Shown: one piece after another, positions 52,988-61,074 of the stretch
How the letters are laid out: every line of letters begins with the position of its first letter
Numbering within the stretch: the stretch's first letter is position 1
Assembly: GCF_900091845.1 (NCBI RefSeq)
Contig: NZ_FMCI01000147.1
Location: 26,977-90,976, forward strand
Source: Streptomyces sp. SolWspMP-5a-2
GTDB taxonomy: Bacteria > Actinomycetota > Actinomycetes > Streptomycetales > Streptomycetaceae
Reading direction: 5' to 3'
DNA: 64,000 bases
Notes under the pieces: model-generated
Databases searched by the model: none
What the model saw: the letters and a program-made list of their open reading frames with translations, nothing else
What the model was told of the DNA's origin: nothing
Made by a program: the position numbers and the translations under genes

Positions 52988-54076
52988 ATGCACGCTGTGG
53001 AGATCCTCGCGCTCGACGACGTGGTGCCGTTCGACCTGTCGGCGCCCCTCCAGGTCTTCGACTGGGCACGGCTGCCCGACGGCCGCCGCCCCTACCGGGT
53101 GCGGGTGTGCGCCGGGTCGCCCGAGGTACGGGGCGACGGGCTGGTCCTGCGGGTGGACCGGGGCCTCGACGCGCTGCGGAGCGCGGATACGGTCATCGTG
53201 CCGGGCTGCAATCCGGCGACCGGACCGACTTCGCCGGCCGCGCTCGACGCGCTGCGGGAGGCCGCCGCCGCCGGGACCCGGATCGCGTCGGTCTGCTCCG
53301 GCGCGTTCGTCCTCGCCGAGGCGGGCCTGCTGGACGGGCTGCCCGCGACCACGCACTGGGCCGCCGCCGCCGAACTCGCCCGCCGCCACCCGGAGATCGA
53401 CGTGCGGCCGGACGTCCTGTACGTCGACAACGGACAGATCATCACCTCGGCGGGCGCGGCGGCGGCGCTGGACATGTGCCTGCACCTGGTGCGCCGCGAC
53501 CACGGCTCGGCGGTCGCCGCCGACTCCGCGCGCCGCGCCGTCGTCCCTCTCGAACGGGAGGGCGGGCAGGCCCAGTTCATCGTGCACGAGCATCCGCCGG
53601 TGCCGCGCGGCAGCGCACTGGAGCCGGTCCTGGAGTGGATCGGCGACCACCTCGCCGACGAGATCACCGTGGGCACCCTCGCGGCCCGCGCCGGCATGAG
53701 CGAGCGCACCTTCGGGCGGCGGTTCCGCGAACAGACCGGGACGACTCCCCTGCGGTGGCTGCTCGCGGCGCGGGTGCGCCGGGCGCAGTACCTGCTGGAG
53801 AGCGGCGACCTGCCGGTCGAACGCGTCGCGCGCCAGGCCGGGTTCGGCTCGCCGACCGCGTTCCGTGAGCGGTTCCGCCAGGTGGTGGGCACCAGCCCGC
53901 AGGCGTACCGGACGGCGTTCCGCGGCCGGTCGGCCGAGCCCTCCGGTCCCGGCGGTCAGACCGCCAGCGGCAGTTCACCGTCCCCGCTCGGCGCGGCGCC
54001 CGCGTCGAGCAGGGCGTCGGCCGCGGCGACCGCGTCCTCGACGGTCGCGGCACCGGTCAGCGCGCACAGCGCCTGA
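52988..54076 (+). CDS. AraC-family regulator with DJ-1/PfpI (GATase1-like) domain
   Basis: The 362-residue product has an N-terminal DJ-1/PfpI-like domain (EILALDDVVPFDLSAPLQVF, IASVCSGAFVLAEAGLLDG with the nucleophile-elbow Cys, TTHWAAAAELARRHPEI) and a C-terminal AraC DNA-binding domain (TVGTLAARAGMSERTFGRRF, VERVARQAGFGSPTAFRERF). This is the FtrA/GlxA-like architecture. The last 40 residues are Ser/Ala-rich, and the 3' end overlaps the convergent DUF5133 gene by 121 bp, so that extension may be non-conserved. Confidence 0.88.
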   Translation: MHAVEILALDDVVPFDLSAPLQVFDWARLPDGRRPYRVRVCAGSPEVRGDGLVLRVDRGLDALRSADTVIVPGCNPATGPTSPAALDALREAAAAGTRIASVCSGAFVLAEAGLLDGLPATTHWAAAAELARRHPEIDVRPDVLYVDNGQIITSAGAAAALDMCLHLVRRDHGSAVAADSARRAVVPLEREGGQAQFIVHEHPPVPRGSALEPVLEWIGDHLADEITVGTLAARAGMSERTFGRRFREQTGTTPLRWLLAARVRRAQYLLESGDLPVERVARQAGFGSPTAFRERFRQVVGTSPQAYRTAFRGRSAEPSGPGGQTASGSSPSPLGAAPASSRASAAATASSTVAAPVSAHSA

Positions 54077-54192
54077 CCCACCTCCGCCAACTCCCGGCTC
54101 GCGGACGGCGACTCCCGCCGCGCCTGGGCGATCCGCAGCGTCGCGTACCTGGTGAGCAGTGTTCTGACGGCCTTCGGGTCCTGAACCAGCAC
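53956..54192 (-). CDS. DUF5133-family small protein
   Basis: The 78-residue product, MLVQDPKAVRTLLTRYATLR ... VGQALCALTGAATVEDAVAA, fits DUF5133: short helical Streptomyces proteins with ...LC(x)LTG and a C-terminal 'AxxxADxLL' helix. The start is ATG 54192. It overlaps tail-to-tail with the AraC-type gene. Function unknown; members are often condition-regulated. Confidence 0.6.
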   Translation of the reverse strand: MLVQDPKAVRTLLTRYATLRIAQARRESPSASRELAEVGQALCALTGAATVEDAVAAADALLDAGAAPSGDGELPLAV

Positions 54193-54363
54193 GAAAAGCG
54201 CCCCTCTCTCGGTTTCCGCCTCGTGTTCCCCGCACAGGGCGGATCAACCACATCTTCCGCGCCAGAGACCGCATGTGACGCAAAACATCCCTCGACCCGC
54301 GTCCCCACGCGCCGCGCGACGTTGAACACAGAGCAACGATCCCAGCACGAACGGTGACCACCC

Positions 54364-54699
54364 ATGAACCGTACCGGACGTCTCCTCTGCGCCCTTCACC
54401 TCGCCACCGCCGCCGGACTCGCCCTGACGGCGGTCGAGGAGTTCCGGCACGGCCCGCTCTGGGCCGGGTTCCTGTTCACGGCCGCCAGCGTGGTCCCGGT
54501 CATCTCCGTGGTGCGCGAGACGGTGATCGAGGACCTGCTGCGGGACGCCGCCCTCACCGACCGGCGGGTGTTCCGGGCGGCGGACGACATCGTGCGGGCG
54601 TCGCTCGACGCCGCCTGCTGCGAGCGCTGGTGGACCAGTCTCGGCACCGACCACGACGCGGCCTGCCCGCACCGGGTCCCGCGCAGCAGCGCGGCCTGA
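54364..54699 (+). CDS. Hypothetical small membrane protein
   Basis: The 111-residue product has two hydrophobic helices near the N-terminus (LLCALHLATAAGLALTAVEE and WAGFLFTAASVVPVISVV), then a soluble tail with several Cys and His (AACCERWWTSLGTDHDAACP). The Cys pair followed by H/C residues might bind metal. The family is not recognised. It is convergent with the ABC transporter gene. Confidence 0.55.
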   Translation: MNRTGRLLCALHLATAAGLALTAVEEFRHGPLWAGFLFTAASVVPVISVVRETVIEDLLRDAALTDRRVFRAADDIVRASLDAACCERWWTSLGTDHDAACPHRVPRSSAA

Positions 54700-54736
54700 C
54701 GGGCGGCGCACCGCGCGGGACCGGGCGGGCCGCGGG

Positions 54737-56512
54737 TCAGGAGGCGACGGCCTGCCCGCGGTGCAGGGCGGCGTAGGCGCCGCCGCCGCGCAGGAGTTCG
54801 TCGTGGCCGCCGACCTCCAGGATGCCGCCGTCGCCCATCACGACGATGCGGTCGGCGCCCCGCACGGTGGACAGCCGGTGCGCGACGACGAAGGTGGTCC
54901 TGCCCCGCAGCAGCCGGGCCAGCGCCTCCTGGACGAGGGCCTCGGAGCGGGTGTCGAGCGCCGAGGTCGCCTCGTCGAGGACGAGCACCTTGGGGTCGCG
55001 GATCAACGCGCGGGCGATGGCCAGGCGTTGGCGCTGGCCGCCGGAGAGCCGGGCCCCGCGCTCGCCGACCAGGGTGTCGAGCCCCTGCGGGAGCCGGTCG
55101 ACGAACTCCAGCGCGTTGGCGTCCCGCAGCGCCGCGCGCACCGTCTCCTCGTCGGCGTCGTCCATGCCGTAGACGACGTTCTCCCGGACGGTGCCGTCGA
55201 AGAGGATCGACTCCTGCGGGACCACCGACAGGAACCGCCGGTAGGTGCGCAGGTCGAGGGTGTTCATGTCGGTGCCGTCGAGGAGCAGGCGGCCGGAGGT
55301 GGGCCGGATGAAGCCGATGACGAGGTTGAGGACGGTGGACTTGCCCGCGCCGGACGCACCGACCAGGGCGATGGTCTCGCCGGGCGCGACGGAGAGCGTG
55401 AAGTCCCGTACGGCGGGCCGCTCGGCGTCGTCGTAGGCGAGGCCGACGTGCTCGAAGGCGACGGCGCCGCGCAGCGCCGTCAGCTCCTTCTTGCCCTCGT
55501 TGTCCTCCAGTTCGGGCGCCTGGAGCACCTCGCCGACCGAACGCACCGACTCCAGGCCCTTGGTGATGACGGGGGCGAGTCCGGCGAGGGTGGTGACGGA
55601 GCCGGTGAGGGTGGTCAGGAAGGCGCTCAGCATGACGACGTCGCCGGGCGTGACGCCCCAGACGCCGTAGTAGGAGACGAGGGCCGCGCCCGCCAGGACG
55701 AGCACGCCGACCACGTTGAGGACCACCCAGGAGAGCGAACCGAAGCGGCCGTTGACGAGGTCGAGGCGGTTGCCGGAGGTGAGCAGGCGGCTCAGGGTGC
55801 CGTCCATGCGGCGCAGCGCCTTGCCCTCCAGGCCGTGGGCGCGGGTGACGGGTATCAGCCGGGTCATCTCGGTGACCCGCGAGGAGAGTGTCTCGACCTC
55901 GTGCCTGAAGTGCTCGTTGTGGTGGCGCAGCCGGGCCCGCAGCCGGGCCACCACGAGCGCGGCGGCGGGCACCACGACCAGGAAGACGGGCACGAACTCC
56001 GGTGTGCGCACGGCGATGATGACCATGCCGCCGAGCAGCACGGTGATCGCGCCGAGCCCGGTCTCGGCGGTCTGCTGGACCATCTGCTCGACCGTCTCCA
56101 CGTCCCGGACCACCTTGGCCTGCAGGACGCCCGCGCTGACCTTGGCGTGGTAGCCGATGGAGAGTTGCTGCATGCGGGTGCAGAGCGCGGAGCGCAGGGT
56201 GGTGCCCATCCGGCGGATGCTCCCGTACAGGAGGCGCACGTAGAGCAGGTGGAGCGGGTAGTTGACCACCAGGATGAACATGATGACGCCGGTGCTGAGC
56301 CAGAGGCGGCCGATGTCCCGGTGCTGGACGACGGTGTCGATGATGGACGCGGTGATCAGCGGCAGCAGCCAGACGGGGCTGTGCTTGACGGTGAACACGG
56401 CGCCGGCCGCGGCCAGTCGGCGGCGGTCGGCGCGGAACAGGTAGGTGAGCGTGCGGACCGGGTGTTCGTCCCGGTAGCGGTGGTCGAGCGGTCTCTCCGT
56501 CGACGGAGCCAT
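54737..56512 (-). CDS. ABC transporter, fused permease and ATPase (exporter type)
   Basis: The 591-residue product has a six-helix type I exporter domain (residues 30-310, e.g. LLPLITASIIDTVV, IMFILVVNYPLHLLYVRLLY) and a nucleotide-binding domain with Walker A GASGAGKST, Q-loop VPQESILFDGTVREN, signature LSGGQRQRLAIARAL, Walker B VLVLDEATSALD and the His switch VVAHRLS. ATG 56512 follows GAGGGACACCGACG. As a homodimer it would export a lipid, peptide or drug; nothing nearby identifies the substrate. Confidence 0.9.
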   Translation of the reverse strand: MAPSTERPLDHRYRDEHPVRTLTYLFRADRRRLAAAGAVFTVKHSPVWLLPLITASIIDTVVQHRDIGRLWLSTGVIMFILVVNYPLHLLYVRLLYGSIRRMGTTLRSALCTRMQQLSIGYHAKVSAGVLQAKVVRDVETVEQMVQQTAETGLGAITVLLGGMVIIAVRTPEFVPVFLVVVPAAALVVARLRARLRHHNEHFRHEVETLSSRVTEMTRLIPVTRAHGLEGKALRRMDGTLSRLLTSGNRLDLVNGRFGSLSWVVLNVVGVLVLAGAALVSYYGVWGVTPGDVVMLSAFLTTLTGSVTTLAGLAPVITKGLESVRSVGEVLQAPELEDNEGKKELTALRGAVAFEHVGLAYDDAERPAVRDFTLSVAPGETIALVGASGAGKSTVLNLVIGFIRPTSGRLLLDGTDMNTLDLRTYRRFLSVVPQESILFDGTVRENVVYGMDDADEETVRAALRDANALEFVDRLPQGLDTLVGERGARLSGGQRQRLAIARALIRDPKVLVLDEATSALDTRSEALVQEALARLLRGRTTFVVAHRLSTVRGADRIVVMGDGGILEVGGHDELLRGGGAYAALHRGQAVAS

Positions 56513-56617
56513 CGTCGGTGTCCCTCCCCAGTGACCGGACGGGTGACCCCGCGCGGCGGCAGGCAGTCTCTGCCCGCCGGGGACGGCGTCCACACGCGGC
56601 CCCGGCGGGCGGTGCCC

Positions 56618-57475
56618 TCAGACGGTGTCCAGCTCCGCGATCTCCTCGGCGGTCAGGGCGAGTTCGGTCGCCCGCACGGAGTCGCGGATGGTCTCCGGGC
56701 GGCTGGCGCCGGGGATCGGCACGACGACCGGGGACTTCGCGAGCATCCAGGCGAGGCACACCCGCTGCGGGCTCACCCCGTGCCGCTCGGCGATCCGCGC
56801 GAACGGCGCGAAGCGGGAGCCCAGTTCACCGGCCCGGACGATGCCGCCGAGCGGGCTCCAGGGCAGGAACGCGATCCCCAGCTCGTCGCAGAGGCGCAGT
56901 TCGGGCTCGCTGGAGCGGAAGGCCGGGGAGAACTGGTTCTGCACGGAGACCAGTCGGCCGCCGAGGATGTCGTACGCCTCGCGGATGCGCGCGGGGTCCG
57001 CGTTGGAGATCCCGGCCATCCGGATCTTGCCCTCGTCGAGCAGGTCGCGCAGCGCGCCGACGGACTCGGCGTAGGGCACGTCGGGGTCGGGGCGGTGGAA
57101 CTGGTAGAGCCCGATGGCCTCCACCCCGAGCCGCCGCAGCGACGCCTCGCAGGCGGCCCGGAGATGGCTCGGGCTGCCGTCGACGGTCCAACTGCCGTCG
57201 CCCGGACGCAGATGGCCGCCCTTGGTGGCGACCAGGACGTCGCCGCCGCGGTCGTGCGCCGCGAGGGCCTTGGCGATCAGGGTCTCGTTGTGGCCGACCT
57301 CTCCGGCGTCGCGGTGGTAGGCGTCGGCGGTGTCGATGAGGTTCACCCCGGCGTCGAGCGCGGCGTGCAGGGTGGCGAGGGAACGGGCCTCGTCGGGCCG
57401 CCCCTCGATCGACATGGGCATGGCGCCCAGGCCGATGGCGCGGACCTCGGTGTCACCGATACGGCGGGTGTGCAT
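56618..57475 (-). CDS. Aldo/keto reductase
   Basis: The 285-residue product has the AKR pattern RAIGLGAMPM, NLIDTADAYHRDAGEVGHNE (catalytic Asp and Tyr), VLVATKGG (Lys), IGLYQFHRPDPDVPYAESVG (His), GISNADPARIREAYDI and VPIPGASRPETIRDSVRA for NADP(H). This is the MocA/YajO-like subgroup. It stands about 105 bp upstream of the ABC exporter gene on the same strand. The natural substrate is unknown. Confidence 0.9.
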   Translation of the reverse strand: MHTRRIGDTEVRAIGLGAMPMSIEGRPDEARSLATLHAALDAGVNLIDTADAYHRDAGEVGHNETLIAKALAAHDRGGDVLVATKGGHLRPGDGSWTVDGSPSHLRAACEASLRRLGVEAIGLYQFHRPDPDVPYAESVGALRDLLDEGKIRMAGISNADPARIREAYDILGGRLVSVQNQFSPAFRSSEPELRLCDELGIAFLPWSPLGGIVRAGELGSRFAPFARIAERHGVSPQRVCLAWMLAKSPVVVPIPGASRPETIRDSVRATELALTAEEIAELDTV

Positions 57476-57563
57476 GGGCGTGACCTCTTCCGGCTGGGCG
57501 CGCTGCGGAACCGGCGTCCAGCCTGCGGCCGGTCACGGGCGGAGGTCCAATAGAGGAAACCGA

Positions 57564-57594
57564 ACGGATTCAGCAGCCCGGCCGCTGAATCCGT
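57564..57594. terminator. Perfect 11-bp hairpin beside the 37-nt repeat array
   Basis: ACGGATTCAGC (57564..57574) and GCTGAATCCGT (57584..57594) are exact complements around a 9-nt loop. It lies at the end of the repeat array and 90 bp before the aldo/keto reductase start. It may terminate transcription of the liv operon or act as an operator for the reductase gene. Confidence 0.55.
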
Positions 57595-57820
57595 CCGCGC
57601 CGAACGCACGCAGCGGGTACGGGACGTCGGTCCGTGCCGAACACACGCGGCTCACAGGGGACTTCTGTCCGTGACCGCACACGCGGCCCGTCCGGGACTT
57701 CGGTCCGTGAGCAACGCACGGCATCCGTGCGGGACTTCGGTCCGTGAGCAACGTGCCCACGGCGTACGGGGCTTCAGTCCGTCACCGGCGTGTTCACCCT
57801 GTACGGGACTTCAGGTACTC
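57584..57820. repeat. 37-nt tandem-repeat array, about 6.4 copies, overlapping the end of the binding-protein gene
   Basis: Units begin at 57584 (most diverged), 57621, 57658, 57694, 57731, 57768 and 57805, with spacings 37, 37, 36, 37, 37 and 37. The core is GGGACTTCGGTCCGTGAGCA followed by a variable part such as ACGCACGGCATCCGTGC. The copies at 57694 and 57731 are identical over about 22 nt. The copy at 57805 encodes the last residues of the binding protein (LKSRTG), and its stop lies in the copy at 57768. The plus strand reads GGAC-TTCG-GTCC, a tetraloop hairpin sequence. Confidence 0.8.
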
Positions 57821-59068
57821 CTCGACCCCGGGCGCCCGGTGCGCGTCCTCGACGCCGACCAGGCCGCCGACCGCCTTCGCGTCGGGCCGCAGGACGTAGG
57901 TGGCGAGGCTCGCGGGGCGGGCCGCGTCGGAGAAGTCCTGCGGGGTGCCGAGGCCGGTGTCGGCGTCGTGCCGGGCGCGGTGCGCCTTCACCAGGCCCTC
58001 CCGGGTGAGGCTGCCGGACGCGCACGCCTTCTTCAGGTCGGCGCCCAGCAGTTCGGCCGCGTTGTAGCCGGAGAGCACGCCCGAGTCGACCGGCGAGCCG
58101 GGGAACTTCTTCCGGTAGGCGGCGACCATCTTCCGCACCCCCGGCAGGTCGGAGCTGACGGCGGGCGCCGCGCTGACCACCTTCAGCATCGCGGCCAGCG
58201 CCGGGGCGGCGGGCGTCCGCATCAGCTGCGGGGCGAAGCCGGGGGCGCTGCTGACCACCGGCACCCGCAGTCCGCGGGAGGCGGCGACGCCGACCAGGGA
58301 GGCGGTCTGCGCGGGTCCAGCGCTGACCAGAATCGCCTTCACGCCCGCCTTGCGCAGCGCCGACACCTGCGCGGACAGGTCGGTGTCGGTGGCCTTGATC
58401 TTCTGCGCGGCCACCTTCAGACCGGCGCGTCCGGCCGCCCACCGGGAACCCTCCAGGGCGTTGGCCCCGTAGTCGCCCTCGAAGTAGACGTGCCCGACGG
58501 TGTCGCCCGCGCGCAGTCCTGCGGTGCGCACCAGGAAGTCGACGGCGGCGAGCATGTCGACGTCGTAGGTGGTGCCGAGGACCTGGACGGAGCCCTTGCC
58601 GAGCAGGTCGGCGGCCCACGCCTGCGGGAAGGTCAGCAGGTGGTCGCGCTGGATGTCGTCGAGCAGCGCGGCGACCACCGGCGAGCCGATGACCTGCGGG
58701 AGCGCGAGGACGTCCGGGGCGAGGTCGGCGTAGGCGGCGACCGCGCGCTGGACGTCGTAGCCGTGGTCCTTGACGACGATCTCGACGCGCCGTCCGCAGA
58801 CGCCGCCGTCCTCGTTGGTCCGGTCGGCCCACATCTTCTGGGCCTGCACGATGCTCTTGCCGAGGGTGGCGTACGGGCCGGTGAGGTCGGTGAGGGCGCC
58901 GAGTCTGACGGTCGTCGCGGTGACTCCGGGGCCGGTGCCGACGCCGTCGCCGCCGCGTCCGGCGTCCCGGCCGCCGTCGGCCTTGGAACTGCATCCGGTG
59001 GCGGCGAGCAGCAGGGCGGCGGCGAGGGCGAGCGCGGTGGTGCGGGGCCTGGGACGCGTGAGGTTCAC
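57794..59068 (-). CDS. ABC transporter substrate-binding lipoprotein, branched-chain amino-acid type
   Basis: The 424-residue product starts at GTG 59068 with AAGGAG upstream. The lipobox LAATGC (ALALAAALLLAATGCSSKAD) is followed by a type I periplasmic-binding fold: TTVRLGALTDLTGPYATLGK, VCGRRVEIVVKDHGYDVQRA, VLALPQVIGSPVVAALLDDI, VGHVYFEGDYGANALEGSRW and YNAAELLGADLKKAC. This is the LivJ/LivK (or urea/amide) group. It captures the solute for the permeases encoded upstream. The C-terminal codons coincide with the last unit of a 37-nt repeat array. Confidence 0.9.
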   Translation of the reverse strand: MNLTRPRPRTTALALAAALLLAATGCSSKADGGRDAGRGGDGVGTGPGVTATTVRLGALTDLTGPYATLGKSIVQAQKMWADRTNEDGGVCGRRVEIVVKDHGYDVQRAVAAYADLAPDVLALPQVIGSPVVAALLDDIQRDHLLTFPQAWAADLLGKGSVQVLGTTYDVDMLAAVDFLVRTAGLRAGDTVGHVYFEGDYGANALEGSRWAAGRAGLKVAAQKIKATDTDLSAQVSALRKAGVKAILVSAGPAQTASLVGVAASRGLRVPVVSSAPGFAPQLMRTPAAPALAAMLKVVSAAPAVSSDLPGVRKMVAAYRKKFPGSPVDSGVLSGYNAAELLGADLKKACASGSLTREGLVKAHRARHDADTGLGTPQDFSDAARPASLATYVLRPDAKAVGGLVGVEDAHRAPGVEEYLKSRTG

Positions 59069-59069
59069 G

Positions 59070-60185
59070 GGGTGTGCTCCTTGACTCGTGCGGGCGGGTC
59101 GGGCGCGGGGTAGGGGGCGGGGCCGCGGTCCTGCGGCGGCCCGGTGCGGCACGGGCGCGGGCGCGGCGGGCCAGGCCGCGCAGTCCGTCGGGCGCGAACA
59201 GCAGGATCAGGACGATCGCGGCGCCGTAGAGGTAGCGGGCGGCCTCGGTCGGGCCCACCGGTCCGTCCGCGGTGCCGGGCGCGGCGACCAGCGGGAGCCG
59301 GTCGGCGTAGCGGGTCATCAGCAGCGGCAGCGCGGTGACGAGGACGGCGCCCGCCACCGCCCCGCCGACCGAGCCGAGCCCGCCGATGACGATCATCGCG
59401 AGGTAGTCGACGGAGAGGGCGAGGGCGAAGTAGTCCGGCACGACCCGGCGGAAGACCAGCGCGAGCAGGACTCCGGCGAGCCCCGCGTACATCGAGGAGA
59501 GGACGAACGCGGCCGAGCGGTGGCGGGCGAGGTGCACGCCCATCACGGCGGCGGCGGTCTCGTTGTCGCGCAGGGCCGCAAGGGCGCGTCCCGGTCGGCC
59601 GCGCAGGACGCCCGTCGCGGTCCAGCAGGTGAGGGCGAGGAGCGCGAGGCCGAGGTACCAGAGGCGTTCCTCGGCGCCGAACGGCACGCCCAGGACGACG
59701 AGTTCGGGGCCGTCTGCGGTGAAGGCGAAGCCGCCGAGGGTAAGCGGCGGCACGGAGCGGCCGTTGAAGCCGCCGGTGACGGAGTCCGCGGTGAGCAGGA
59801 CGTGGTGGCCGAGGAAGACCAGGGCGAGGGTGGCCACGCCGAGGTAGATGCCGCGCACCCGGCCCGCGACCGGGCTGAACAGGCCGCCCGCCGCACCGGC
59901 GAGGAGCACGGCGAGGACCAGGGCTGCGGCGGGCGGCAGACCCGGACCGGACTCACCGGCCAGCCAGACGTAGCCGTAGGCGCCGACCGCGAGGAAGAAG
60001 GCGTGGCCGAGGGAGAGTTGGCCTGCCGTCCCGGTGAGCAGGCCGAGGCCGACGGCGCCGATCGCGGCCGCCATGGAGAACAGGCCGACGCGGAGCCAGA
60101 AGGCGTCCAGGTAGAAGGGGAGCGCGCAGAGGACGACGGCCGATCCGAACAGCCGGGCCCGGAAGGGGAATCGGCTGTCATACAC
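59070..60185 (-). CDS. livM: Branched-chain amino-acid ABC permease LivM, no in-frame stop before the next gene
   Basis: From GTG 60185 (8-bp overlap with livH) the protein has about ten helices and the LivM signature GTAGQLSLGHAFFLAVGAYG, TADSVTGGFNGRSVP, ALRDNETAAAVMGVHLARHR and DYLAMIVIGGLGSVGGAVAG. Homology ends near LLFAPDGLRGLARRARARA (about 59150). No stop follows in this frame until 57774, so the open frame runs through the binding-protein gene in another frame. The end given is where the next gene starts. Either a base is wrong in the GC-rich tail or the protein really has a long unrelated extension. Confidence 0.75.
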
Positions 60186-61074
60186 GGGCCGCCCCCTTCA
60201 CGGCGAGGAGCCCGGCGGGTCGGACCAGCAGGACGAGGATCATCACGGCGTAGGGCGCCACGTCCGCGAACCCGTCGCCCAGGACGAGGAGTTCGGACTG
60301 GTACCCGGCGGCGAGCGCCTCGGTCAGGCCGATCAGCAGGCTGCCCGCGAGGGCGCCCGGCGGGGAGGTGAGACCGCCGATGATGGCGGCCGGGAACGCC
60401 TTGAGGGCGATCTGCCCGGTGCCGCTGTCCAGGCCGGGGGCGGGGAACGCGGCGAGGAAGACGGCGGCGACGGTGGCGAGGGCCCCGGCCAGACACCAGG
60501 CGAGGGTGCGCACCCGGGCCGTCCTGATGCCCTGGAGCGCCGCGGCCTCCGGGTCCTCGGCCGCCGCCCGCAGGGACAATCCCCAGGCGGAGTACCGGAA
60601 GAGGGCGAAGACAGCGCCGATGACGACGGCCGAGACCGCGACCGCGGCCAGCCTGCTCTCGGCGACGGACACCGGTCCGAGCGTGCGCACCGTGTCCCGC
60701 CAGGGGTCGCCGAGGCCGAGCAGATCGCCGCCGAGGCGCCGGGACAGGTCGGTCAGCAGCACGATGTCGACGCCGATGGTCACGATGGTCTGCACGGTCG
60801 CGGCGTGCGGGTCCGCGGCGACGCGCCGCAGCAGCAGCCGGTCGACGGCCCCGGCGACGGCGGCCGTGGCGAGGACCGCGACGGCCGCTGCGCCCGCGAA
60901 TCCGAGGGTGCCGTGCAGGACGGCGACCAGGTAGCCGCCGAGGAGCAGCAGCGAGCCGTGCGCGAAGTCGAGGACGCCGGACGCCTTGAAGACGATCACG
61001 AAGCCGAGGGCGACCAGGGCGTAGACGGCGCCGAGGGCGAGGCCGTCGAGGACGGTGGCGAGCAGGACGGTCAC
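60178..61074 (-). CDS. livH: Branched-chain amino-acid ABC permease LivH
   Basis: The 298-residue product from GTG 61074 has the LivH pattern LDGLALGAVYALVALGFVIV, VLDFAHGSLLLLGGYLVAVL, FRYSAWGLSLRAAAEDPEAA, FPAAIIGGLTSPPGALAGSL and LLVRPAGLLAVKG, with about eight helices. It overlaps livG by 4 bp (GTGA) and livM by 8 bp, so the permease pair is translationally coupled. Confidence 0.9.
   Translation of the reverse strand: MTVLLATVLDGLALGAVYALVALGFVIVFKASGVLDFAHGSLLLLGGYLVAVLHGTLGFAGAAAVAVLATAAVAGAVDRLLLRRVAADPHAATVQTIVTIGVDIVLLTDLSRRLGGDLLGLGDPWRDTVRTLGPVSVAESRLAAVAVSAVVIGAVFALFRYSAWGLSLRAAAEDPEAAALQGIRTARVRTLAWCLAGALATVAAVFLAAFPAPGLDSGTGQIALKAFPAAIIGGLTSPPGALAGSLLIGLTEALAAGYQSELLVLGDGFADVAPYAVMILVLLVRPAGLLAVKGAARV

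Noticed and set aside
57584..57820. 37-nt repeats as a CRISPR array
   Set aside because: The units are contiguous with no separate spacers, they diverge from one another, and no cas gene is nearby.
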